The notes beneath the pieces are model-generated. The model was given only the letters and a program-made list of their open reading frames with translations. It had not been told where the DNA came from and made no database searches. DNA of 64,000 nt from JAHFUI01 sp039931615 (GTDB lineage: Bacteria; Acidobacteriota; Vicinamibacteria; Vicinamibacterales; CAVVIG01). The DNA lies in the NCBI GenBank assembly GCA_039931615.1, contig JBDTRR010000020.1, forward strand, positions 24,112-88,111, written 5' to 3'. The position numbers and the translations under genes were made by a program. Positions 33,476 to 41,757 of the stretch are shown one piece after another; positions within the stretch are counted from its first letter, which is position 1; each line of letters opens with the position of its first letter.

Positions 33476-34303
33476 CTATTTCGCGTCGGTCCCCGGCGGC
33501 AGATACGTGCGCGAGGCGAAACGCCAGCCGTTCGCGGTCTTCACGTAGAGATCGTCGTAGCGCCCGCCGTCCCGCCGGAGCACGGAGGTTCCCTTCACGC
33601 CCTCCGGCACGGCCCGAAAAGTGACGCCTGAGGACCGCAACCGCTTGCCATTGGGCGTCTCCGACCACACATCGTCGAACTGCCCGTGATCGTTGCCGGC
33701 CAGCTGGCGCAGATCGCTGAAGTCCTGCGCCGTCAGCCTGGCCGCGGTCTCCTGCGGCGTGATCACGCTGCGTGCCTTGAAGCGCCAGCCCTTCGGCGTC
33801 TTGACGAACTGATCCTCATAGCCGCCCGCATTGCCGAGCGATGCCGTCCCTTTCGCCCCGTCCGGCGTCGCCTCGACCACGGCGGTCGGCGCGTTGACGG
33901 GCCGGGGTCCGCCAGCCGGAGCCCCACCAGCTGGAGGATTGCCCGAGGCGTTGGCGGGGGCATTGGCGCCCCGGGCCGGGGCCGTGGCGCCCGCGGCCGG
34001 GTTGGCGCCCGCGCCGTTCGCGGGAGTGGCCGGATTGCAGTGACGCTCACTCTGTACCAGCAGAATCAGCGATTCCCGGGTCTTGACCTCGCCGCGAATG
34101 CTGCTGAAGAAATAGCCGCCGGGCGCGTAGAGGTCGGCCCATTCCTCGGCGGCGCAGCCTGCCAGGGCGCGGGCGTAGTGGGCAACGAGATCCTGAATGT
34201 CGGTGCGGTCCTGGGCAGTGAGCGGCGTCTGCGCCGCGACCGGGGCGGTCGTCACGAACGTGCTCAGTATCCCGACCGCGAGCAGCCGCTGTGTGTTCAG
34301 CAT
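33476..34303 (-). CDS. secreted NTF2/SnoaL-like protein, one and a half domains (cassette 3)
   Basis: Protein of 275 aa. Signal peptide, then a diverged NTF2-like domain (LTAQDRTDIQDLVAHYARALAG, EEWADLYAPGGYF, GGYEDQFVKTPKGWRFKAR) broken by a long Gly/Ala/Pro/Asn insertion. A second, shortened copy follows (LTAQDFSDLRQLAG... GGRYDDLYVKTANGWRFASRTY) that lacks the Tyr-x4-Asp and the His motif. In domain 1 the Asp of the pair is not obvious (YARALAG). The family core is therefore partly lost. First gene of cassette 3; 113 bases before the DUF1592 start. Binding rather than catalysis is possible. Confidence 0.75.
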   Translation of the reverse strand: MLNTQRLLAVGILSTFVTTAPVAAQTPLTAQDRTDIQDLVAHYARALAGCAAEEWADLYAPGGYFFSSIRGEVKTRESLILLVQSERHCNPATPANGAGANPAAGATAPARGANAPANASGNPPAGGAPAGGPRPVNAPTAVVEATPDGAKGTASLGNAGGYEDQFVKTPKGWRFKARSVITPQETAARLTAQDFSDLRQLAGNDHGQFDDVWSETPNGKRLRSSGVTFRAVPEGVKGTSVLRRDGGRYDDLYVKTANGWRFASRTYLPPGTDAK

Positions 34304-34390
34304 GATCTCTGTCCTCTTTCGTTGCTCCGGCGTGCGCTCGGGCGTTCGCTCGGCATCCGCCGGCGCATCCGACCCGGGTTGACCGGCTGG

Positions 34391-34876
34391 TTACTTGACG
34401 GGAGGCGTGGTCTCGATGGCGATCCGCGCCAGTATCGCCGGGTCCGCCGTCAATTCCTGGGCGCCGGCCGGGAACTCGTTCGCCTCCAGCAGATACGCCA
34501 CGAGATCCGCATACGTTTCGGCTTTGAGGCTGCCCGGGCTGTCCTTCGGCATCCCCTTTTTAATCAGATCGAAGAGATCCTTGACCGTCTGGCCACTCCA
34601 CTCGCCGACGAACTCGTCGCCGTAGAGCGCCGGCGCGTCGCGTCCCGGATCGCCGTCGAGCTCCGCGCCATGGCAGGTCGCGCAGGAGTACTGGTACGCC
34701 TCGACGCCGCGCCTGGCCTGCGCGGCGCTGTAGACCCCGTCCCACACCGACCGGCGCGGGCCCACGCCCTGGGCGACGGCGGCCGCCCGCGTCGCCGCCT
34801 CGCCGATCATTTGCGACCCGATCGTCACGGCCGCGGTGAGCGCGACCGTGACGACCACCATGGGTCCGAACCGCAT
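34391..34876 (-). CDS. c-type cytochrome coupled to the TonB receptor
   Basis: Protein of 161 aa: N-terminal signal or anchor segment (MRFGPMVVVTVALTAAVTIG), then a class I cytochrome c domain with CATCH and an axial Met candidate in IKKGMPKDSPGSL. ATG at 34876 overlaps the TGA of the TonB receptor as TGATG, which predicts translational coupling. Upstream in-frame codons would lie inside the receptor gene. Small cytochromes of this kind carry electrons in the periplasm; the link to a receptor gene is unusual. Confidence 0.85.
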   Translation of the reverse strand: MRFGPMVVVTVALTAAVTIGSQMIGEAATRAAAVAQGVGPRRSVWDGVYSAAQARRGVEAYQYSCATCHGAELDGDPGRDAPALYGDEFVGEWSGQTVKDLFDLIKKGMPKDSPGSLKAETYADLVAYLLEANEFPAGAQELTADPAILARIAIETTPPVK

Positions 34877-37854
34877 CAGAACTCGAATTGCGCGCTCAGC
34901 TTGAAGAGGCGCGCATCCATGATGCGCTGCGGAGTGCGCCACACCTGGAACGCGCTGTTCTCCTGCATCACCGGATTCGCGTTCAGCAGGTTGTAGAGAT
35001 CGAGATTCAGGTTGGCCCGCCGGCTGGCGAACTTGAAGATCTTCGAGAACCGGATATCGACCTGGTTGGCGCGATCGCCATACAGGGTGTTCGGCGCGAT
35101 CAGGTTGACCGTGACGTTCGTCGCGCTGTTGGAGAGCGGGCGTCCGAGCGACGGCTGCACCAGGGCGTTCGGCGCCAGGTAGTTCGCCGACAGCGACGGC
35201 CCCGGAGTGCTCTGGAACACCGCCGCGATACTGACGTCGGCCTTCGGCACCATGTAGCTGCCGATCATCTTGACCTGGGTCTGCCCCATCAGGTTGCTTT
35301 CGACGTGGCAGAAGCGCTGGCTCGGATTGCCGCTCGAGTTCGCCCGGATCTCACAGCTATCGGTGATCGTCTTGCCGACACTGACGCCGCCTTGGATCAT
35401 GATCCCGTGCTCGAGCCGTGCGTTGACGCTGGCGTCCACTCCGTTCCAGTGCTCGATCTGCGAACCGAAGTCAGAAGAGAGGGTCGTGTAATTGTCGGTC
35501 TGACCCACTCTGTTCGGATTGAGGTCGAACAGATCGCTGACGAGGTAGCCGCCGCCACCCGGCAGCCGCGGGTCGAGCGGCGCCGTGAACGAGAAGGGGC
35601 TGTAGTCGCTCGACGCAGTCAGCAGGTTCTGCGTCGTCTGGAAGTTGCCGAACCAGCGGCGGAAATAGCCGACGTCCACGGCAACGCGCGGCACGATCTG
35701 GTGCTGGATGCTGGTCGAGAACTCCCAGTTGTAGGCGCGGTTCCCCCAGCCGAAGCGCGTGTCGTTGTTGAATTTCGTCACCGACGTCGGCAGGCCGAAG
35801 TTGAGGCTGCTGACGGTGCTGCAGAAGTCGCCGCCGCTCGAGCGCAGGTCCTGGGCCTGGAGATTGAGCAGATTGCAATCGGGCGCAAAGTTGCCGTTGG
35901 CGTCGGTCCAGGTCCGGGTGACCGTATTGGTGATGCCCGCCGGGTTGCCGATGTTCGAGACGCCTATCGTGTACTTGCCGAGGTTCACCTTGACCGCCGT
36001 CTTGCCGTTGCCGAACACGTCGTAGCCGACGCCGAGCCGCGGCGTCACGTCCCGGAGGTCGATGCCGGTGACCGCTGCGAAGGTCAGATCCCGCGTCGGC
36101 TGAAACAGAGCCGGACCGAGATGCTGCTCGGGATAGCCGCCGCGGAACTGGTCGTACCGGATCCCGGCGGTCGCCGTCAGTCGCTTGTGCGTCCACCGGT
36201 CCTGGGCGAAGATGCCGATTTCGCCGAGCACCTTCGAGGCACCGGTCGTCGGCGTCCCGTACATCGTCAGCTGATTCGGCGCGGTGATGCCGGTGACCGG
36301 ATCGGTCGCGAACCGGAAATACAGGTTGGAGTCGTTCGAGTTGCTCGAGCTCAAGGTCTGCGACCAGGTGTCGCTGAAGCCGGCCTTGAACGAGTGAGCG
36401 CCGGTCACGTACGAGACATTGACCACCGCGGTGTTGATGTTCTGTTCGCTGTAGCCGAACGTCCCCGTGACGCCGCCATCGCCGCCGCGGCCCCGGTATT
36501 GGAACGCTCGCGACTGGTCGAACACCGGAATCAATTTCCGCCAGATGTCGCCTTCCGCCGGCAGCTGATTGCCGAAGCTCTCGCCGCGATTCGCATACCG
36601 CACTTCCAGCAGCAGCTTGCTGGTCAGCGGCGACGTGTACGACGCCTGAGCCAGACGCAGCACCGGGAATCGGTACAGCACCGTCGACTCCGGCGAGACG
36701 CCGGCGCGGCTGTCGTCCCAGTCGCGAGTCTGGTTGTCGTAGTAGAACGAGATCTTGTGTTTCTGGGCCGCCTGATAGGTCAGCCGCGTGTTGACGCCGT
36801 TCTGGGTGATCGAGAACTGGCCGCGCTGGCTGGGGTCGGCCTGATACAGCCACTTCGTCGGATCGCCGGCGTTGGCGTTGGCGAACAGACCCGCCACGTA
36901 GTTCTGATTCTGCTGCCAGCGCGCCGACGAGAAGAACCACAGCTTCTCGCGGATTACCGGCCCGCCGAACGACGGGTTGATGTCGTACGCCCGCTTCATC
37001 TCGTTGGGCTGCGGCAGCCCCTTGTCGATCAGCTCCTGGGACAGGTTGCTGGTCTGCCATGCCGCGTTGACGCCGGTCGCGAACACCGAGCCGCGGAAGC
37101 TGTTGCCGCCTTCCTTCGGTACCAGGTTGATGCGCAAACCGCCGAACGCCTGCTCGGCCGAGATCGCCGCGTAATCGACCGCCACTTCCTGCGTCGCGCC
37201 GGTGTCGGGCACGAAGTTCGAGAACTCGCCGGGCGACAGCACGTTGCCGAGGCGGACGCCATCGAGCTGGAGACGGGTGTCGCTGGTGCGGCCGCCGTGA
37301 ATGGAGAAGGTCGTGTTTTGCAGGTTGTTGGTGCCGCCGACGTCGGCGAGCGCGCCGCGTCCCGGCTGCGCCGCCGCCACGCCGGGGATGAACACGACTT
37401 CGTTGATGTGGCTCCGGCCCGCCGGAATCGCCTCGAGAACGTCCTGGCCGAAGACGCGCTGGCGCGACGCGCTCTGCACGTCGACGATCGGCGCTTCGCC
37501 GGTGACGGTCACCGTTTCAGCCACGCTGCCGACCCGCATCTCGCCGTTGATGGTGGCGACGAAGGTGCCGGCGATCTCCACGCCTTCCCGCCGGGCGGTA
37601 CTGAACCCGGTCAGCGTGAACGTCACGGTATAGACGCCCGGCCGGAGGTTTTCAATCTTGTATTGGCCGGTGCCGTCGGTCGATACCGACCTGACCTTTT
37701 CGATCAGCGCCGGGCTCGAGGCCTCGACGGTGACGCCCGGCAGCACGGCGCCGGAGGGATCCCGCACCACGCCGGCAATCGATTGCGCCGAGGCAGCGGC
37801 CGGCAGCATCGCCAGCATGAACATCACGAACAACACCCGTCGCGCGGCAACCAT
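34876..37854 (-). CDS. TonB-dependent receptor with carboxypeptidase-regulatory-like domain
   Basis: Outer-membrane protein of 992 aa. Signal peptide to about residue 23 (AAASAQS), an Ig-like carboxypeptidase-regulatory domain at about 26-105 (GVVRDPSGAVLPGVTVEA), a plug domain with VTVTGEAPIVD and GTNNLQNTTFSIHGGR, then a long beta-barrel ending in SAQFEF with a terminal Phe. The OmpA-like/Oar type is common in acidobacteria, often with peptides or saccharides as ligands; substrate not readable. AAGGAG 5 bases before the ATG. It is the intact relative of the remnant at 11363-12117. Confidence 0.92.
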   Translation of the reverse strand: MVAARRVLFVMFMLAMLPAAASAQSIAGVVRDPSGAVLPGVTVEASSPALIEKVRSVSTDGTGQYKIENLRPGVYTVTFTLTGFSTARREGVEIAGTFVATINGEMRVGSVAETVTVTGEAPIVDVQSASRQRVFGQDVLEAIPAGRSHINEVVFIPGVAAAQPGRGALADVGGTNNLQNTTFSIHGGRTSDTRLQLDGVRLGNVLSPGEFSNFVPDTGATQEVAVDYAAISAEQAFGGLRINLVPKEGGNSFRGSVFATGVNAAWQTSNLSQELIDKGLPQPNEMKRAYDINPSFGGPVIREKLWFFSSARWQQNQNYVAGLFANANAGDPTKWLYQADPSQRGQFSITQNGVNTRLTYQAAQKHKISFYYDNQTRDWDDSRAGVSPESTVLYRFPVLRLAQASYTSPLTSKLLLEVRYANRGESFGNQLPAEGDIWRKLIPVFDQSRAFQYRGRGGDGGVTGTFGYSEQNINTAVVNVSYVTGAHSFKAGFSDTWSQTLSSSNSNDSNLYFRFATDPVTGITAPNQLTMYGTPTTGASKVLGEIGIFAQDRWTHKRLTATAGIRYDQFRGGYPEQHLGPALFQPTRDLTFAAVTGIDLRDVTPRLGVGYDVFGNGKTAVKVNLGKYTIGVSNIGNPAGITNTVTRTWTDANGNFAPDCNLLNLQAQDLRSSGGDFCSTVSSLNFGLPTSVTKFNNDTRFGWGNRAYNWEFSTSIQHQIVPRVAVDVGYFRRWFGNFQTTQNLLTASSDYSPFSFTAPLDPRLPGGGGYLVSDLFDLNPNRVGQTDNYTTLSSDFGSQIEHWNGVDASVNARLEHGIMIQGGVSVGKTITDSCEIRANSSGNPSQRFCHVESNLMGQTQVKMIGSYMVPKADVSIAAVFQSTPGPSLSANYLAPNALVQPSLGRPLSNSATNVTVNLIAPNTLYGDRANQVDIRFSKIFKFASRRANLNLDLYNLLNANPVMQENSAFQVWRTPQRIMDARLFKLSAQFEF

Positions 37855-38056
37855 TCAGACTCCTTCAGCGTTGAGACACATCTATCCGCTCGATTCCGTT
37901 CCGGTCGATCTCTACAGTTTGTGTAAGGCGCCGTGATCTTAGAGATCGACGGCTGGCGAAGTCAATCGGGATTTGATGCCGCGACGCTGATTCCAGCCAG
38001 AATTGACCGCGATCGACCTGTTCTCCAAAACATTGGTAACACGCCTTGCCGGGCCC

Positions 38057-38722
38057 TCAGTGGAGAAACCAGCCGCACGGCAGGCAGAACGTTTCGGTCG
38101 ACTCGATCGACATCGTGCCGTCCGCGTAGCCTGGGAAAATGGTGCCGGTGAAGACGTGATAGTCCGATGACGGCAGGCCGAGAAACGTCCAGGCGAACCG
38201 GGCCGTGACCGTCAGGCTGCCGACCGCTGCGGTATCTCCCGGGTTCAGGACCTTCCAGGTGCTCGTGTCGGTGCCGCTTCCCGAGGTTGCGGTGTCGAGA
38301 GCCGCGCGGATCGATCCGGCGACGAGTTGGACGTCACGCAGCGCCCCGCTGTCGCACCGGACGGCGAGCGTCCGGTCGGTCTGGCACGACGCCAGCGTCA
38401 ACGTGACCGCGCCGCTGCCGTCAACAGCGCCCGAATAGGCGCAGTTGGTCCCGTGCGCCGCCGAGGCGACGGTCGCCTCGAGCGCCGACCCGCTCTGCTT
38501 GAGGGCGGTGGTAAAAATATCGCGCGCCCCGATCAGGGGCTGCAGCGTGGCGCCGACGCACTCTCCGCCGTTTACCGACACCAGCGTGGAGTTGCCGACC
38601 CACGCGCCGCTGGCCCTGACCGTCGAGGGCGCCGTCGGCGAGCCGCAGCCCCACCAAAGGGCCAGCGCGGCGGCGACCAATCCGCCGACACCGACTCTGG
38701 AACAATTGTGCTTCTTGAACAA
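38057..38722 (-). CDS. secreted lipoprotein, unknown function
   Basis: About 221 aa. Hydrophobic segment ending in a lipobox (ALWWGC), then Ser/Thr-rich beta sequence with four to six Cys that could pair (NGGECVG, GTNCAYSG, ASCQTD, VRCDSG, FCLPCGW). I place the start at TTG 38722 because codons further upstream lie in a Family B repeat; no ATG is available and the Shine-Dalgarno is poor. No domain is recognised. Stands alone between the TonB receptor and cassette 4. Confidence 0.6.
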   Translation of the reverse strand: MFKKHNCSRVGVGGLVAAALALWWGCGSPTAPSTVRASGAWVGNSTLVSVNGGECVGATLQPLIGARDIFTTALKQSGSALEATVASAAHGTNCAYSGAVDGSGAVTLTLASCQTDRTLAVRCDSGALRDVQLVAGSIRAALDTATSGSGTDTSTWKVLNPGDTAAVGSLTVTARFAWTFLGLPSSDYHVFTGTIFPGYADGTMSIESTETFCLPCGWFLH

Positions 38723-38740
38723 GCAGTTTCTTTTCTCTAC

Positions 38741-38800
38741 GTCGTAGTGCAGACCTTCAGGTCTGCCAGACACGGCAGGCCTGAAGGCCTGCACTACGAC
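38741..38800. repeat. complete Family B palindromic repeat
   Basis: Perfect 12-base ends GTCGTAGTGCAG and CTGCACTACGAC around stem-loops GCAGACCTTCAGGTCTGC and GCAGGCCTGAAGGCCTGC. Best copy of the family. A degenerate Family A half follows at 38809. Confidence 0.9.
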
Positions 38801-38878
38801 TGATATCGATCACGGTCCAGACTGGAAACGCGTGGCGGTTGAAAAGCGTCGACGATGACGGATGCGGCTGGTCGCGCT

Positions 38879-40405
38879 CTACTGGACGACCGGATTCTTC
38901 ACGGTGTCGCGGGCCATCAACTCGCGCAGCAGCGCGGCCATGTCCACGCGCGGCCCGCCAGTCGCGGCGCCTCGTCCGCCGCGACCCCCACGCCCCGCGG
39001 CGGCGCCGACGCCGAGCGCCACGTCCAGCGGCGTCCGTCCGAGCTTGTCCTTCGCGTCGAGCCTGGCGCCCTTTTCCACCAGGAGCCTGACCAGCGCCTC
39101 GCTCTGGCCGACCGCCGCGTGCAGCGGCGTCTCGCCGTTCTCATTGGTCGCCTGCACATTGGCGCCGCCGTCCAGGCAGATCCTGACCGCTTCGAGCGTA
39201 TCCTGCGCCGATTTCCGCCGGCCGGGGCCCATCGCAAACAGCAGCGGGGTCATGCCGGCCCGGGTGGCTCGATTCGGATCGGCGCCGTGTTCGATCAGGA
39301 CGCGCATCAGCGTCACGTCGGCGTTCTTCGCCGCCCGCATCAGCGGCGTCGCCCCGGCCCCGAGCGTGCCGTCGCCGCCATTGTGCTGCCGCGCCAGCAG
39401 CGGCGCCCGCAGCGGCGGATTCGGATTGACCCGGCGCGCCAGCAGCGCCTTGACGAAGTCGACCGCGTCCATCTGTCCGGTCGTCCTCGGCGGCGGCCGG
39501 TTGATCAGCGGATCGAGCGTGTGCATATCGACAGCCGCGTAGAGCGCCGCCATCCCGCTCACGTCGCCGATTTCCGGGTCGCCACCCTGCTCGGCGAGCA
39601 GCGCCGCGACGTCGTAGTGGGCATTGATGACCGCGATCACCATCGCCGTCATGCCGTCCGGATCGGTGCGGTTCAGGTCGGCGCCGGCCTTGCTGAGCGC
39701 GCCCGCGGCGGCGAGCGACCCCTGCCGCGCCGCGTACATCAGCGGCGTCAGGCCGCCCCGCGGCAGCGCGGTCACCACCATCGTCGCCGCATCGACCTTG
39801 ACCTTGGGAAACTCCAGGACGGTCGCGGTGGCATTGAGGTCCGCGCCGCTGGCGACGAGCAGCTCAATCACCGCGGCGTGATCGTCCGCCGCCGCCCACA
39901 TCAGCGCATCCTCGCCGAAGCCGCCCTCTTTCGCGTGCACGTCGGCGCCGCGGCCGAGCAGCAGCCTGACCGCTTCCGGACTGCCGGTCCGCGCCGCCGT
40001 CATCAGGACGGTCTCGCCGGCCGGCTGCGTGCCGTTCGGGTTCGCCCCGGCCTCGAGCAGCGCCGCCATCACCCCCGCGCCGCCGTTGGTCGCCGCCAGC
40101 GAGAGCGGCGTCAGGCCGTAGCGGTTCGCCGCGTCCACCTGCGCACCGGCCCGCAGCAGCAGCTGCACCATCTCGACATCGTCGGCGCGCGCCGCCCAGT
40201 GCAGCGCGGTCGTGCCGTCGACCTCGCGGCTGGTGGCGTCGACGCGCTGCTGCAGGAGGACGCGCGCGATTTCCCGGTTGCCGCTCTTGACGGCCTCGAT
40301 CACGCGAACGTCCGGGCCGGCAGCGGCGGCCAGAACCGCCAGCGCGGCCACGCCGATCACCCCGGCGCCGGCGAGACGAGCGCTTCGTGCTGTCTGGGAT
40401 CGCAT
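38879..40405 (-). CDS. exported ankyrin-repeat protein (cassette 4)
   Basis: Protein of 508 aa: signal segment (LAGAGVIGVAALAVLAAAAG), then ankyrin repeats (GTTALHWAARADDVEMVQLL, GAQVDAANRYGLTPLSLAAT) with the conserved insertion AALYAAVDMHTLDPLINRPP and a Gly/Arg-rich stretch near the C-terminus. It begins 2 bases after the DUF1552 stop (TAGCGATG), so coupling is certain in layout. Fourth ankyrin paralogue of the window. Confidence 0.9.
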   Translation of the reverse strand: MRSQTARSARLAGAGVIGVAALAVLAAAAGPDVRVIEAVKSGNREIARVLLQQRVDATSREVDGTTALHWAARADDVEMVQLLLRAGAQVDAANRYGLTPLSLAATNGGAGVMAALLEAGANPNGTQPAGETVLMTAARTGSPEAVRLLLGRGADVHAKEGGFGEDALMWAAADDHAAVIELLVASGADLNATATVLEFPKVKVDAATMVVTALPRGGLTPLMYAARQGSLAAAGALSKAGADLNRTDPDGMTAMVIAVINAHYDVAALLAEQGGDPEIGDVSGMAALYAAVDMHTLDPLINRPPPRTTGQMDAVDFVKALLARRVNPNPPLRAPLLARQHNGGDGTLGAGATPLMRAAKNADVTLMRVLIEHGADPNRATRAGMTPLLFAMGPGRRKSAQDTLEAVRICLDGGANVQATNENGETPLHAAVGQSEALVRLLVEKGARLDAKDKLGRTPLDVALGVGAAAGRGGRGGRGAATGGPRVDMAALLRELMARDTVKNPVVQ

Positions 40406-40407
40406 CG

Positions 40408-41727
40408 CTACAGTTCGACCGTGCCGGTGCTGACGCCGAAGCGCTCGGCCTCGACGCCGAACTGCTCGCCCAGGCTGAGCATGAAGTTCGCGCTCGGCGT
40501 CTGGTCGGCGGCAATCAGGTGGCGGCCGCCCTTGACGGTGCCGGCCGATCCGATCATCACCAGCGGCAGCGGCGTCGGCGTGTGGCCGTTGCCGTTGCTC
40601 ATCCCGCTGCCATAGACGATCAGCGAATGATCGAGCAGCGATCCGTCGCCATCGGGCGTCGACCGCAGCCGCTCCAGGAACTTCGCCAGCAGCGTGACGT
40701 GATAGGTGTTGATCTTGGCGTGTCCCGCGATCTTCTCCGGCTTGTTGCCGTGGTGCGAGATCGAGTGGTGCGGCTCGGTGATACCGATCTGCGTGTAGGT
40801 CCGCTGGCTGACCTCCCGCGCCATCATGAAGGTGAACACCCTGGTCAAATCGGCCTGGTAGGCCAGCGCCAGGAGATCGAACATCAGCGCGGCGTGCTCC
40901 TCGAACGATTCGGGCACGCCAACCGGGGCCACCGGCACGGTCAGCTGGGTATCAGTCTGCTTCTCCGTCGACTGGATCCGCCGCTCGACTTCCCGGACGT
41001 GATCGAGATACTCGCCGAGACGGGTCCGATCGGCCGCCCCGAGCCCCAGCTCGAGATCGGTCAGGTCCGACTTGACCAGATCGAGAATGCTGCGGTCGGT
41101 CCGCATCCGCGCCTGCCGCTCTTCCCGCGTCGCCCCGCCGCCGAACATCCGCTCGAACACGACCCGCGGGTTGATCTCCATCGGCAGCGGCGTCGTCGGC
41201 GTCTGCCAGACCAGCGTGTTCATGTAGGCGCAGCTGTACCCGGGATCGCACGCGCCAACCAGGCCGGTGAAATCCTCAGTGGCGACTTCGAGCGAGGGGA
41301 AGGTGGTCTCCTGCCCGATCCGCTTCGCCACCAGCTGATCGATGGTGGTGTTGGCCCGGAAGTCCGGCCCGTCGGTGCGCTTCGGCGCGACGCCGGTGAT
41401 CCACGATCCCGCGGCGGCCGCGTGACTGCCGCTGTTCTGCAGCGGCGCGGAGAGATTGCTGACCACCACCACCGAGTCCCGGAACGGCTCGAGCGGCTTG
41501 AGGATCGGCGTGAATTCGAAGCCGGCGCCCGCCGTCGTCGGCGTCCAGTCGTCCATGATGACGCCGTGCGGGATATAGACGAACCCGAGCCGCGGCTTCG
41601 GGTTGGCCGCCGTCTTGACCGCCGCCGTCACCGCCGGCACCATCGAGTCGAGCAGCGGCAGCGCCAGGGCCGCGCCGACCCCACGCAGGAACGTCCGCCG
41701 CGGTATGAAGAGCTTGTCGATGATCAT
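40408..41727 (-). CDS. DUF1552 family protein with Tat signal (cassette 4)
   Basis: Protein of 439 aa with twin-arginine signal IPRRTFLRG. Motifs: FVYIPHGVIMDDWTP, DQLVAKRIGQETTFPSLEVA, SCAYMNTLVWQ, EINPRVVFERMFGGG, EPHHSISHHGN, DGSLLDHSLIVYGSGMSNG. It is closer to the cassette 1 protein than to cassette 3 in these motifs. GGGGGAG lies about 10 bases upstream of the ATG; the DUF1592 stop is 30 bases upstream. Confidence 0.9.
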   Translation of the reverse strand: MIIDKLFIPRRTFLRGVGAALALPLLDSMVPAVTAAVKTAANPKPRLGFVYIPHGVIMDDWTPTTAGAGFEFTPILKPLEPFRDSVVVVSNLSAPLQNSGSHAAAAGSWITGVAPKRTDGPDFRANTTIDQLVAKRIGQETTFPSLEVATEDFTGLVGACDPGYSCAYMNTLVWQTPTTPLPMEINPRVVFERMFGGGATREERQARMRTDRSILDLVKSDLTDLELGLGAADRTRLGEYLDHVREVERRIQSTEKQTDTQLTVPVAPVGVPESFEEHAALMFDLLALAYQADLTRVFTFMMAREVSQRTYTQIGITEPHHSISHHGNKPEKIAGHAKINTYHVTLLAKFLERLRSTPDGDGSLLDHSLIVYGSGMSNGNGHTPTPLPLVMIGSAGTVKGGRHLIAADQTPSANFMLSLGEQFGVEAERFGVSTGTVEL

Positions 41728-41757
41728 GTGCTCAGGTCTCCCCCGCCGAATACAGAA

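Noticed and set aside
34888..37926. Long plus-strand open frame opposite the TonB receptor
   Set aside because: Antisense artefact: composition is dominated by Arg, Val and Gln with no domain signal, and the receptor on the minus strand is unambiguous.
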